A stretch of DNA of 64,000 nucleotides from Mesaphorura yosii (lineage: Eukaryota > Arthropoda > Collembola > Poduromorpha > Tullbergiidae), in NCBI GenBank assembly GCA_009869945.1, contig WIXG01000051.1:248001-312000 (forward strand), written 5' to 3'. The translations under genes were made by a program, and so were the position numbers. Each line of letters opens with the position of its first letter. Positions within the stretch are counted from its first letter, which is position 1. The notes beneath the pieces are model-generated. The model was not told the origin of the DNA. It made no database searches and saw only the letters and a list, made by a program, of their open reading frames with translations. Shown here one piece after another: positions 12,618-25,306 of the stretch.

Positions 12618-15198
12618 TTTTCAGCTAGAGATCAGCATTCAAATATTTGACGATTTTTTCGCTTGGTATTTGATATATTTGCCTCTTGTGATAATAATAT
12701 CTCGGCAATGTCTGGGTGGATAATGATCACAAAATCACTTCACAATTTGTGCTGGGTATGGTTGTGTGGCTTCTTTCGATCGTGACATCGTATTCTGTGT
12801 GATGGCTGCTGGATGGATATGGAGACGATTGCGCTTCTGCTATACGTTTGAAATTCTATTCGTTCAAGCAGAATTATGAATGTTTTGACTAAAACGTCCA
12901 CAGCTAAAAGTTAAAGTCCGTTTTCATGCTAACCCACGGAAATATCTTCAAGATGATCGCCAGAATGAGTTGCGAAAACTGTTGAGTTCAGGCACTGGCT
13001 TGGGCACGTCCACGCAGTCCACAGCAGCTTCGAAGTACAATATTGAATTGTGACTACGTTTCTGTTAATGGTTTCCTTAGTTCCAATTTCCTTCCCTTGG
13101 GTACAGTAAACAATATTCGCAGTAATTGTCTCGACTCCTATATCCTCAACTGTGAATTCTGGAACATCGTAAAGTTTGTAATTATAAAGTAGAATGATAT
13201 AATTATTATTAATACGAATTGACCGAAAGTGCGTGCACACGTAAGCGTCAGCATGTGAGTAAACTCAAGGGCAACCACTTTTTTGGTTTTATAATCTGAC
13301 GTTACAACTTTTTAAATCTTGACTTACCTTAGGATAACGATGTGCTTAAGCAATGAACTTGGTGCGTTTCACAATCATCATCTGGTTATGATTGCGTGCA
13401 CTGAAATTATGTCTCGCAGGCCGTGTGATTCGACCAGACAACTGAGGTGCCGAATTGTGAGTTGATACGAAGCGTCACTCTACCATGGATGGGTGATTTT
13501 GCAGAAATGCATAGATGATGCTGCCGAAGTCTTGCTTCACTGGCCTTTATCAATTCGTATTGGCCCAGTGATAGCTTTATCAGTTAGTCAAACCCCACAC
13601 ACTTGAGACTCGCACAATGTTTTTTGTCTCTATCACGGAAGCCAGAATACACCGCAAACAATTAATTGAAGCACGGAACCACGTGCAGCGAGATGAGCAT
13701 TTACCTGTATAAGTATTCAACAAAATATAAGTTCACCTAAGTCATCATTAAGTCAGTTATTATGATCACAAGGTCACACTGAGGGAACTAATTTATCATT
13801 GAAGGTAATAGGTAATACAACTTCATAATTTCGCACTTACTAGATGATTACTGTATAATCGTGATTGCTTCCTTTTTGCCAAAAATCACAAGGCGATAGC
13901 TTCTGTTGTACTGACGTAGGCTCTTCCTGATTATCCTACAGTTCAATTCCAAGTCGCGCCAACTAATTCCCGTTAGATTTACGTTATCTAAAGGAAAGCA
14001 ACGCCAATTAATAAACAAAGTACGCAATTCTGGTATTACAGACAAACTTTGACTTTAGCTAGCTAGCCCAGGGACCTCGTGGCCATGAAACAAGTACCTG
14101 TGTTTTAGTAATCGGATATTCTTACCTAAGTTGCTGCGTGTATGCCACCAGACCAGCACAATCAATAGCTCCAATACGAATCCTCGAGTCGCGGAACCTG
14201 ATGATGAGAATGGAGATAATAAAAAATGTTTGCCTAGTTCATTCAGTTTGTATGCAATGAAGAAAGTTCTTGCCTGCAGCAAACGATGAGTTTCGGCCGT
14301 GAAGGCGACGGGATGAGTGTGCAAATGTTTTTTGCCAAAATTCTGAGAATTGACGACTACTTGTCTTGTCTTCTCTTCTGTGTACTGTACCACTTGGCTC
14401 AGTTGTTCTTCCTATCTCCTATCCTACTCCACTATTTGCTTCGGGACGGACTTGCTAATTTAAAGACCATGCAAATATTGCACACTGGTGCGCGTACTAT
14501 CAAGAAGATCACATAAGCGTAACGTGAAAACACGATACTACCGATACGTGACTGTGGATGATGTCATTAAGTGAGATGAATAATACAAACTGCAAAGACA
14601 GCAAAGAGAAGCTCCTGAAGCGGACGATGATGTCATAACCATGATGTTTTGCCAACTATAATTTGCAAATACCAAACATCAGTGGGAAAGGGGAAGGATT
14701 CGGCTTGGCTGGGACTGAAAACGAAGCTGAGTCATATCAGTTTCCACATTTCGGTTGTTGGAAGTTGGAACTACCGGCTTTTGGCCAAAATCGACGCAGT
14801 CGCAATGATGGTCTTAGTCTCTAGACTCGACACTGGACCACGAAGTTCGGGAAACATGAGACGAGACGCTGCTAAACATGTGCTCACCGGGATTGTTTGA
14901 GATCCTTTCAATGATTTGTATTATCGCACTTTTTTGATCCAAGTTCCATGTTCGCCTTTTTGAGACAGGTGAAAGTCGACAGTTGTAAAAGCAAGCAACA
15001 GAAGTCTTGGACATCGATTGCTTGTACGACTTGTGCCATTCATTGTCTACGCCGAGTCTGATCGTCCCATCTAAACTCGAGGTGAGCTTGACAAGTAGGT
15101 ATCCTTCAAGTGTCCATGTCACGTGGCGCGGGTACTAATATTGTAATTGCCCCGCAGAAAACACAAAACGGGTTACTTCGTGTGATTAAGAAAGCAAG
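12618..15198. other. Region between divergent dorsal and NAA10, with unrecognised minus-strand ORFs
   Basis: It contains the promoters of both flanking genes. Minus-strand ORFs at about 12929-13240, 13848-14045 and 14814-15122 have acceptor- and donor-like ends (for example TTTCCTTTAG before 13987 and CCCG|GTGAGC near 14890). Their translations are cysteine- and tryptophan-containing but match no family I know, and no initiator chain is evident. They could be exons of an unknown gene or chance ORFs. Confidence 0.3.
15120..15125. promoter_or_regulatory. CACGTG E-box upstream of NAA10
   Basis: A perfect CACGTG lies 74 bp before the NAA10 start codon, in a GC-richer patch. It is a possible Myc/Max- or USF-type promoter site. 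The function is inferred from position. Confidence 0.35.
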
Positions 15199-15859
15199 AT
15201 GTCCGTGAGTGTCCGCACAGCCCAGCCGGAGGACCTGATGAACATGCAGCATTGCAATCTTCTGTGCTTGCCAGAAAATTACCAAATGAAATATTATTTC
15301 TATCATGGACTGTCGTGGCCACAGCTCAGCTTCGTCGCAGAAGACGCCAAAGGTAAAATTGTTGGGTACGTACTGGCAAAGATGGAGGAAGAATCGGAGG
15401 ATGTACCGCATGGACACATTACTTCATTAGCGGTTCAAAGATCTCACAGGTAAGACAACTAATAAGGGCTGACCTCCATTCACGAGAAGCCTGCCGACGA
15501 AAATGAGCACCCCATCTCAAACTTGGAATTTTACTTCTGTTTTTAGACGAATGGGAATTGCGCAGAAACTGATGGATCAATCTTCTAGAGCGATGATTGA
15601 ATGCTTCAATGCCAAATACGTATCACTTCACGTCAGGAAGAGTAATCGAGCTGCCCTGAATTTATACACACATACGTTAAAATTCGCCCAGTCAGAAATT
15701 GAGCCTAAGTATTATGCCGACGGTGAGGACGCGTACGCCATGAGGAGAGACTTGGTTGAACACGCGAAAAAGTATGACATCCAGCCGGCAAATGCAGCAC
15801 TTTTCTTTGGTACATCGCAAGCTTGCTGCAGCGGCGGTGGGGAAGACCACTACCATTAA
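15199..15859 (+). CDS. NAA10: NAA10 (ARD1), catalytic subunit of NatA N-terminal acetyltransferase
   Basis: It acetylates N-termini of nascent Ser/Ala/Thr/Gly/Val/Cys proteins at the ribosome, together with NAA15. Two exons, 15199-15449 and 15547-15859, split an arginine codon and give 187 residues. The GNAT fold is almost identical to animal NAA10: [20 protein letters not shown], then [37 protein letters not shown] carrying the RxxGxG/A acetyl-CoA loop, [17 protein letters not shown], and [14 protein letters not shown]. The C-terminus is short and ends in a small cysteine/glycine/histidine tail, unlike the long acidic serine-rich tail of human NAA10 (235 residues). The extra MSVS at the start is specific to this copy, and no other in-frame ATG precedes the fold. 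It is tail-to-tail with PSMA3. Confidence 0.96.
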
Positions 15860-15976
15860 GTTAATTCAGTGACTCGAAATTGATACTCAAATAGACCAAA
15901 TGGACGTCTGTTTTCTGTTTCCTCTGTTCGTTCTTGGCAAAAATTATGTGAAATACATTCTTGGCCAAACTGCGTC

Positions 15977-15982
15977 AATAAA
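15977..15982 (+). terminator. Poly(A) signal AATAAA of NAA10
   Basis: The canonical hexamer is 118 bp after the NAA10 stop codon. It sits only 45 bp from the opposing PSMA3 signal. Confidence 0.7.
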
Positions 15983-16027
15983 TCGAACTGGCTGGTAATG
16001 AATGATGAGATACCGGAAATATTACAT

Positions 16028-16033
16028 TTTATT
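16028..16033 (-). terminator. Poly(A) signal AATAAA of PSMA3
   Basis: TTTATT on the + strand reads AATAAA on the - strand, 116 bp beyond the PSMA3 stop. Cleavage of the two convergent transcripts probably falls within the same few tens of bases. Confidence 0.65.
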
Positions 16034-16148
16034 CGGCTTCAAATTATTAACTTTCACGTTTTAATGCAAAGCACATTACTTACAAAGTTGATCATCTGAG
16101 TAGAGTGTATTGTATAAAACTTTGGAAATGGATTAAGCTAGAGGTTAT

Positions 16149-17400
16149 TCACTCAGCGTCTTCATTATCAGACTCATCTGCCAATGAATCCTTCGCGTAC
16201 TTTTCAGCATCAGCAAACACATCATCTGGAACCTTCACATGACGCCCATTTGTGTGCTTGCCAACCCAGCTGAGTTCCAGTTCGAAGGCCTTATCTTTCA
16301 CTTCATCATGGACAACATAAATGCTGTGAATGAAGACCAACAAACGATTCATTACTCATTAGTCTTATCTGAATGTACTGGACAAGACTCGACTATTTTT
16401 ATAATGCTCACATTTTAGCAGCTTCCCGAACTAATTGTGCACATGTTAAAGAACTAATGTTCAGTTTCTCCATCTCTGTTTGCGCAGCCTGCTTGGCTTT
16501 GCCAATTGCACATCCTTTGTAACCCTGTGTAGCAAACAATGAATTTGCACGTGTGCTACGCTAAAGTTTAGGCTTAAAGCGTGTCTAAAATTTACTAAAC
16601 ATACGTGGCAGACACCGGAAGGATCAATCATATACATTTGTGGGCCATATGCTTCGTCCCAGGCGCCCAAAATGATTCCACATCCAAATGGTCTTACGTA
16701 GCTGTGTAAGGTGTACGCGTGGATGTACATCGACACGCGGTCGGCCAAGTACTGAGAAACGAGTATCATTTAGCAACAACCTGAATTATAATATTCGTGT
16801 TATTTGACATCTACCTTCAGTGGGACGTCGCCGCCATACTCTCCCCGATAATTTGCTGCTTCAGTTCGTGCTGTCTCGACAATGGCTCTTCCATCGGCAA
16901 ACAATCCACCAACAGCTAAACCAATGTGGTTGTCGACTGTGAACAAACGACGATTAGCTCCTACTTCGTATAGTTTGGAGGTTACTAGTTTCTCCATTCC
17001 AAAGACAACGCCATCGGATCCACGGAGTCCGACTGCCGTTCTGTAGCAACATGATCAGCATGTCATTGATGGTATCATTATAAGCGTGACAATAGAATGA
17101 GACCTGGGACAGACTTACCCACTGTTTTCAATGGCTTTCTGTGCATACTCTACTTGAAATACACGGCCGTCCGGAGAAAACTGTGACGCTGACAAATCGT
17201 ACTGCAAGTTAAAAGTAATAATTTAATTAATTGCCAGCCTCGTGCCTCTTCAAATCCAACTTGGCCCAGCCAGATCTTCGTCTCCTCCACAGTGTGACTG
17301 AATGAGTAGATTGAGCAGACTGGGTGGTATTCAACTGGAATCTACGATTGCCAATGTGGCCATTGGCCAATGAACTTACCCCAGTTCCGATAGAACTCAT
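16149..17400 (-). CDS. PSMA3: 20S proteasome alpha subunit, PSMA3 type
   Basis: A structural subunit of the alpha ring of the 20S core particle, which gates substrate entry. Six exons: 17400-17380, 17201-17119, 17040-16815, 16751-16605, 16524-16412 and 16323-16149. They give 254 residues, against 255 in human. The 21-bp first exon encodes MSSIGTG, the PSMA3 N-terminus. The alpha-subunit signature follows as [20 protein letters not shown]. Other matching blocks are [54 protein letters not shown] and [19 protein letters not shown]. The tail is acidic (SDNEDAE) as in PSMA3, a CK2-type phosphorylation region in other animals. It diverges from AQR with 344 bp between start codons. Confidence 0.96.
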
Positions 17401-17744
17401 TCTGTAGCCTGCAGATTAGCCGTGGATCCAAAACTGATGAACTTTTGAAGTTAGTTATCCGATAATAATTCAAAAACTTCCAAACTTTCAATTCCTACTG
17501 ATGGTTGACTTGCATATTTGTGTGCCGGATTACTTTTTGCCAATTCATTCTGAAAGCTCAGCTTCAAATGCTATCGCATCCTTGTTTCACTTGCACACGA
17601 CTGGAAGCGAGCGAAACCGAGGTCCGCATACTAAAGCGATCGAGTGTCCGGCCTCCTGCTTCGATTTCGAACATTGGATTTTGGGCATAAAGTGGAGTTT
17701 TTAGACCAGTGATAAGCACCAGAACTATCCTATCAACAGCCGAA
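17401..17744. promoter_or_regulatory. Short divergent intergenic region PSMA3/AQR
   Basis: The 344 bp between the two start codons must contain both 5' UTRs and promoters, so it is probably a bidirectional promoter. I see no TATA box correctly placed for either gene. Confidence 0.5.
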
Positions 17745-20700
17745 ATGGTAAAACTCAACACATCGGACGTTAAGAAGAGGCAGAATCGTGATGCTTTCAT
17801 TCCATCGATGGAGCAAATCAATGCCGACAAGATTACACAGGTGAGCATTCGATTTGATGCTAATAAGACGCTGATTTCCAGTTTTCTAGTCTCTCTTCTT
17901 ATCTTAGATCTCGCGGAAGTTTTGGGCATCCTATTCGTCCGATGAGCATTCTGCCTTCGATCCCGAAATAGTTTCTGAACTTTACAACAATGAAATCTTA
18001 CGAACAAAGTAAGTCAACTTTTGAACCGTCTAGTTAGCTTTAAACCATTCAGATTCATTCTTCAGTGGTAAGTTTCTGCTTTTGTAGTTTCCAAACTCGG
18101 AGGATACAGCTTCTTGAGATCAGTCAGTACTTGGAAAACTTCTTATGGCCGAACTTTGATGTCAAGAAATCATCATTTGCTCATGTAATGAGTATTGTTT
18201 GTATGATCAACGAAAAGCACCGCGAAGGTGTTCCGATTTGGGTGGTAAATTCGCAGCATTTATTGGTCCATAACTTATCTGTCTTTTTTAGTCATGATCT
18301 ACTATTTTCTTCCAGGTCTTTGAAAATGAGCCTGACAAGTTTCACGGATTTATCATGAGAGTGCTCTCAAGTATTTTGTCCGAAGAGGAAACAAATATCG
18401 TTGAAAAGTGCGCACTCCTATCATTCCTCAGCTGCGCATTTTCTTCCCTTGAAGTTGAGCTGGTGCGCAAGCAAATTATGCCGTTAGTTTCACTTCACAT
18501 TTGGCACTGTCTGTCAGAAGTAAGTGCAAAAACAATGAAATTAAACAATGATTGCAGTTATTATTTATAATAGCTCAATAGAAAGATAGAAGTAAAAGTA
18601 ATCATCTATTTAATTAGGGACGACGCGAGCAAGAATTTCAGAGAGCCCCGAAATGGAAGAAGTATTGGAAATCCATGTTGAAGCGAGAAGAAAAAGAGCC
18701 ACCGGAGAAGAAACAAGAGTTATTCTTCACGCGCACATTTCTGATGAATTTGATCAAGAACTTTTTCAGCTTAATTGAGATTCAAGATTATATGACACCA
18801 GAATTAGATAGATTTTTCCTTCTTTACTCTGAAAAGTTTATGGAGCTGATTGTAGACTTACACGCACTTCTTTCTACTCGAAGATATGTCAGTGTACTCG
18901 TCGACGACCTTCATTTGATAGTGAAATGCCAACTAAGTCCATTTCTTGAACACGGTGATGGTCACCTTTTTTCTCAGGTAAGGTTTTCTACGAAAACAAA
19001 GTATATTCTGCCCCTGATGTTGTAAATCGAAACGGGTCCAATGTTCATGTAGCTCCTCGACCGACTGAAGTTCTACGCCCAGTTTGAGATTAACAACGAG
19101 AGTGGAGATCCTCTCTCGGAATTGGAAATCATGACACTGCATTACCAGAAAGTAACTAAATTGCAGGAAAAAGTATTCGTCAGCTTTCCTGAGATGAGAA
19201 CATTTGCTTTAAGCAATGTAAATAGCATCGATACCAGAAACTCATTGCTGAGAAGTTTCCAAAGTTTAAGGTGAGTTGGCGAGTGATTTCTTATTGCGTG
19301 TTTTCATTTTTGGAATCTTGAATGTCTTTTTTTCCTGATTTGTTTTTCAGTTATGATCAGTTACAAAAGCTGGCGGTGACACTCCACTTGATTCACGAGG
19401 ACGAACTTCAGGGATTAAACGAACAATTATTAAAGGAGATACTGGTGTTCAACTACGAGAGAAAAATATCGCAGCTCAAACGTCTCAATGCAATGGCGCT
19501 ATATCCCACCGAGGAAATGATTTGGGACGAAAACGTGGTGCCTTCGAGCTATCACAGTGCTAATGGCCAAGTTCTAGCACTTCCTAAACTGAACCTTCAG
19601 TTCTTGACCTTGCATGACTATCTTCTAAGGAATTTTCAGCTCTTCAGGCTAGAATCTACCTGTGAGTAATGTGAACGGACTTTCAACGCTTTGCTATCTG
19701 CACTAATGACTATTTTTTATCATATATGATTGATTCTCAGATCAAATAAGACAGGACATTGAAGATGCTGTGTTTCGTATGAAGCCATGGCAGGCGGAAG
19801 ACGGGTCCACGTTGTTTCAAGGGTGGGCTAGGATGGCTCAACCTGTAGCGCGGTTTGCTGTAGTTGAGGTATCGAAACCAAACTTGGGTGAAAACCAACC
19901 CGCACGAGTTCGAGCTGACGTCCATATCAATTTGAATGTTCGAAACGAAGTGAAAAGCGAATGGGAATCGTTGCGGAAGCACGACGCTTGCTTCCTGATC
20001 ACTGTCAAGCCACAAAACACAGACCGTAAGTAGCGCGGGGAGGAATATTTCGTTGCTCCTCTTCAAAAATCAAAATTGACAGTGTATGACAAATATGTTC
20101 CCTACAGCTGTGAGGTATGATCTCAAAGGCGACTTTGTTTCTCAAGTCGGGCTAGCATATGTACGAGGCTGTGAAGTCGAAGGAATGCTGGACGCGAATG
20201 GCCGCGTAATCGAAGAGGGTCCAGAGCCCAGACCACATCTACCTGGCGATAGTCGAACCTTTCGCGTCCTGCTAGATTGTCACCAGTACAAAATAGATAT
20301 GGATGGAATTGCGAAAGGAGAGGAGGTATAATTTATAGTATTTCAGATTCTCTGGAAAAAGTATTCATGATTCACACCTTCCTAATTCCAGGATGTATAT
20401 GAGAGTTTCAACATATTTCTGCGACGAAAACCTAAGGAAAACAATTTTAAAGCAGTCCTCGAAACCATTCGAAATTTGATGAATATCAATTGCGTGGTTC
20501 CCGATTGGCTTCACGATGTTGTTCTTGGATATGGAGGTTAGTATTTATCACGCCTATCTCTCTGCTAGAGTTGAACCGTGAACCGAATTATTCGTAACTT
20601 GCTCTTTATAATTGTAGATCCGTCATCGGCTCATTATTCAAGGTTTGGCTACACAATGCTTCATTCATAGTATTCTAATTTGGTAAGAGAATAGCGTTAA

Positions 20701-23639
20701 CCTAGTTTGGCTTACAGATTACCTCAGGAAGTCCCCATCTTGGATTTCAATGACACCTTTCTCGACTTGGACCACGTCAAAACTAGCTTTCCTGGATACA
20801 AGTTTGAAATCAAAAGTGGCCTCGCAAACACTAAAGAGATGAAGCCAGAAAGACCATTTAAGTAAGCATAACGATTGAATTTGGCTTCATGACAAATGGA
20901 TAAAATAATTGGTATTTGGTTCCTCTAGGTTGAAGTTTAAAGACGTAGAGCAGAAGAAATTTGGCGTCGAACCAGAGAATCAAGAGAAAGTTCTTGAAAT
21001 TGAGCCGTATGTACTGAAAAGACGGGGACCGTATCCCGCAAATCAACCAAACTTGTAAGTATCTGGTGTTATTTGCAGATTTTCTGACAAGGTGAAGTAA
21101 TTAATTTTATAACAGGAACAAAATTCGATTTACGCCAACCCAAGTGGAGGCAATACGAAGCGGGATGCAACCAGGCTTAACTTTAATTGTCGGACCGCCT
21201 GGAACTGGCAAGACAGATGTTGCGACTCAGATAATTTCAAATATCTATCATAACTTCCCCGATCAAAGAACATTAGTCGTAACTCACTCCAATCAAGCTC
21301 TGAATCAACTGTTCGAAAAGATCATAGCGCTGGATGTTGATGAAAGACATTTACTTCGCCTTGGTCACGGAGAAGAAGAACTAGACACTGAAAAAGACTT
21401 CAGCCGATATGGACGAGTGAATTTTGTATTGGCCAAAAGGATTGACTTACTTAACGAAGTCGAGAAGTTGCAGAAATCACTAGATGTCCAAGGAGATGTG
21501 GCTTACACTTGCGAAACAAGCGCATACTTCTACGTATATCATGTGCTGGCTAGATGGGAAGAGTTCAACATCAAACTCAAAGACGATAAGGTAAAGGTAA
21601 AATTACAAATGCCACAAAATGATAGAAATTAAGAGGCCATGCTTGATTCATGCGTTTCTTTTAGAGTCCCGAAGCGGTTGACACGTACTTCCCCTTTCAA
21701 CGTTTCTTTGCTGATGCTCCTCAGCCCCTATTCCAAAAGGGAACATTTGAGGAGGACCGGGAAACTGCAGAATCGTGTTTCCGGTGAGACGCACTTTAAA
21801 TTGGTGCAATTTGTGAGACGCTGAGGGGAGAATTAACCAATTCTAACCTTGCTTGTGGCAGATATATCAAGCGAATATTCGAACAGTTAGAGGAATTCCG
21901 GGCTTTTGAGCTTCTTAGAACTGGGCTGGACCGGTCGCGATACTTACTTGTAAAGGAGGCGAAAATTATTGCAATGACTTGTACGCATGCAGCTCTGAAA
22001 AGGAAGGAACTTGTTGAGCTCAGTGAGTACTAAATGAAAAATTACGTCGTACTTTGTCCTTGGAGTGATTAATTTGCGTTTAATTCAATCAATAGTCTTC
22101 CAATACGACAACATATTGATGGAAGAATCCGCACAGATTCTTGAAATTGAAACATTCATTCCACTTCTGCTACAAAATCCGGAGCAAGGCAGGATTCGAC
22201 TGAAGCGATGGATAATGATTGGAGACCACCATCAATTGCCTCCTGTAATCAAGAACATGGCGTTCCAAAAGTATGGCAACATGGAACAATCACTCTTTGC
22301 CAGATTTGTTCGCCTTGGAGTACCTACTGTCGACTTAGATGCTCAAGGTCGTGCAAGACCCAGGTAACTGAAGTTTACTTTTTGAATTTTTGATTGTGGA
22401 TGTTCTTTTATAGTTTACTAATTTCATTCTTTCTGTGTTTATGCAATGCTTTAGTATCTGCGCGCTCTATAAATGGAGATACAAGAATCTTGGTGATTTA
22501 CCTCATGTGCAAGCCGAAGTAGAATACAAATTAGCGAATCCCGGCTTTTTGCATGAATATCAACTGATCAACGTGGATGATTTTAACGGAGTGGGGGAAT
22601 CAGAACCAATTCCCTACTTTTTCCAGGTATGTGGCCATGTAATTTTGAGTTGATTACTTGACTGTAACAATCTATTCAAATCACAATACTTTAATAATGT
22701 GTGTAATTCTCTCAGAATCTGGGCGAAGCAGAGTACGTTGTTGCCACTTTTATGTACATGAGACTTCTTGGGTATCCAGCTGAAAAAATCACAATTCTGA
22801 CAACCTACAATGGTCAGAAGGCGCTCATCAGGGACGTTATCAACACTCGTTGCGGAAAGAATCCCCTGATTGGTTTCCCACACAAGGTAAGAAGATGGCT
22901 TCTTTTTGTTTCATGTGGGACATGTTGATCACAAACCTTTTATCTTTCAGATTGCAACCGTTGACAAATATCAAGGACAGCAAAACGATTACATTCTGCT
23001 GTCGCTTGTGAGGACCAGAAACGTGGGCCATATCAGAGATGTACGACGCTTAGTTGTGGCCATGTCTCGCGCCCGTCTTGGACTGTATATTTTTGGTCGC
23101 ATCCCATTGTTTGCAAACTGCTTTGAATTGTCACCAGCATTCAAAATTGTAAGGAAAGTAGTTGTAGTGGCACGCGGCATAATTCTTAAACTAATGCATC
23201 ATTGTGGCTTTCTTAAACAGCTAATGCAGAGACCATCGAAGCTGCATCTACATGTGGAAGAGACGTACCCAACTAAAAGATTGTTGGACGAAAAGTTCGA
23301 CGGAGAAACAAAAGTATTCAATGACATGCCGCAAATGGTGGGATTCGTCTATGAAATGTATATGGAGAAAGTGAAGGCTCTCTCTCAAATGAAGCCTGCT
23401 GAAGTGGTATGCTGCTTGGTCAGACTTGCTAATTTCCAGATAATGTCTTATATCGATTCTGTTTACAGGGACCGAAGCATTTGAACATTCGTGAGAAAAT
23501 TCAACCCACTCCAATTATATTTGAAGAGACATTTGTCATTGAGAAGCCAGGAGAAATTGTGGGAATGGACGTCGAGACCAAAGACACCATGGAAATGGAT
23601 CGAACTCAGTCTGAAGAAAACACGAAGTCTGCGGAATGA
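17745..23639 (+). CDS. AQR: Aquarius (AQR), intron-binding spliceosomal RNA helicase
   Basis: An SF1 helicase that contacts the intron upstream of the branch site in the intron-binding complex with XAB2, ISY1 and PPIE. 22 exons: 17745-17840, 17908-18008, 18088-18244, 18316-18519, 18618-18977, 19053-19270, 19351-19661, 19741-20025, 20108-20325, 20392-20536, 20618-20642, 20718-20861, 20929-21054, 21116-21590, 21665-21783, 21862-22022, 22096-22363, 22455-22626, 22716-22886, 22951-23148, 23221-23406 and 23469-23639. Phase is kept throughout, giving 1436 residues (human 1485). Visible blocks: [32 protein letters not shown]; Walker [10 protein letters not shown] near residue 823; MEESAQ (motif II) near 1058; GDHHQLPPV near 1091; [31 protein letters not shown]. 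Exon 11 is only 25 bp. The short acidic C-tail is divergent, as in other AQR proteins. Confidence 0.96.
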
Positions 23640-24553
23640 AGTATCTCGAATTAAGCAGTAGAAGTACAACGTTTTGTACGTATTTTGTTTTTATTAAACT
23701 TTGATATTAGGGTAAAGCTTAGCAATTAAAAATTATGCACTCTTAAAATGATGCGTCATCTTCAAAAATCAGGCTTGTAAAATATATGTGTTCTAGTTTT
23801 AAAATTTATGGAAATACACGCACGATTTCATTCTTAAACATAGACCTTCAGACTCTTTCTGTTTCACGTGCATGTTTATCTGCTAACTGGGATCTTGGAT
23901 CCCGAATTCATTCTCTATTTCAAATTCACCCTTCGAAAACTGAATATTGTTCAGATAATTCAGTATGAAGACCGCAAAGACTGGTTTGACTTTGGAGTGA
24001 TGAGTTGAGTGACGATGCATAATTTGAACTGTTTCATCTAACTACGAGTTGTGATTGTGCTTAATTTGAGAGAGTTTCATAAATACTTGACGTGGGATGG
24101 AATTGCTTCATTGATTTCTTGCAAAATAAAATATATCTTGTTTAAATGAACTCTGAAAGTTAAAAATTAAAGAATATCTAAGAATAAGGAAAGCACATGC
24201 GCTAAAGGCGTTTAGGGCATCTTCATCGTCGTCTTTCTATCAAATGTTGGATTGAATGAATTGTCTAATCTATCAACTTAATCTCAGAAGCATAAAGAAA
24301 CTTTGAAAAGGGTGACCTTTGTTTCCTATTATAATTGTACAAAAATAAACGCTAAAAGCAAGTGACAAATTAAAGGGCACTGCGCTATATATGAAAAGTA
24401 GAATCTCCACCGTTCTTATAGCCTAACAATCGGCACTAGCTGTATACATAAGTTAGATGGCACCCAGTATTTCCGCATGAAGCTTCAGGTAAACTAAATT
24501 GTACTCCGTAAAAGTAAATGCGTAAAATAAAACTTTCAAGTCAATATGTAAAG
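23640..24553. other. Convergent 3' region between AQR and the PX gene
   Basis: It holds an ATTAAA poly(A) signal for AQR at 23693-23698 and presumably the 3' UTR of the minus-strand PX gene. I see no conserved ORF. Confidence 0.5.
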
Positions 24554-25306
24554 TCAGATATCAGTCTCGTAGAGGGCATCTAAGACACCACGAGTGACAC
24601 AATCTGACAAGTTACTGCTACTGGAATCAGATTCGAGGAGAAAGGGATCTTCAATGAATGAGGCGGCAGGACTTGAGAACGCATGGCTTGCCCAAATCCT
24701 ATTGTGGCCATCAACCGTGTCAAAATCAAATCCATTCGTCCCATTACTGTGTCCAGGTATTGCGAGGGAATGTGTCGCTTGATCATCGTACCTATATGAA
24801 TCAACAACAACCAAACCATGCTTAGCATCATCACATGAGTTAAGGGCTTAAGTTCAGACCATTCAGACGCTTACCATGAATTGAGCGAGTTTGATTGCCT
24901 CGGCTGTGGTAATTGCAGGTTAAGAAAATTGCAAATTTCCTTTGGTATCGGACTCATCTGAACCATGATTTGTAAGTACGTTTGCAGTGTTAATCTACGC
25001 GATTCTAGCACAATTGAGCGATTGTTTCTGACGCGTTTGGGTGGAAAGTCCGGTGTCTCATACTGCTTGCGTAACTAAAAGATAGAAAGGTGTCTCCGTT
25101 AGAACATTAACTTCAACAGGCAACTGGCTTTTCAACTGATGACTTACTTCTTTGTGAAGTTGGTGGAAGTCGCTGTATCTCTTCTCCAGCGTGTAAGTAC
25201 TGTACCCATTATTCACCTGGATTGTGTAGACATGATATGCTCTGGTGTGACTGAGACTTCCGTTAATCTCTACACACTTATAGTTGGGAATAGTTACTTG
25301 TATCAT
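24554..25306 (-). CDS. PX-domain sorting nexin, SNX22/SNX24-like
   Basis: A small phosphoinositide-binding sorting nexin expected on endosomal membranes. Exons 25306-25148, 25074-24875 and 24791-24554 give 198 residues (human SNX24 has 169). The PX domain shows the basic LEKRYSDFHQLHKE motif, the conserved FPPKRVRNN loop and ESRRLTLQTYLQ helix. Unlike most sorting nexins there is no BAR or coiled-coil region. Instead the tail has EDPFLLESDSSS followed by SDCVTRGVLDALYE, matching the DPYVLP...VIEGVLHGIFY-type tail of SNX24/SNX22. The linker between PX and tail, with GTNGFDFDTVDGHNRIW, appears longer than in vertebrates. Which of the two vertebrate paralogues it resembles more cannot be settled here. 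Confidence 0.85.
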
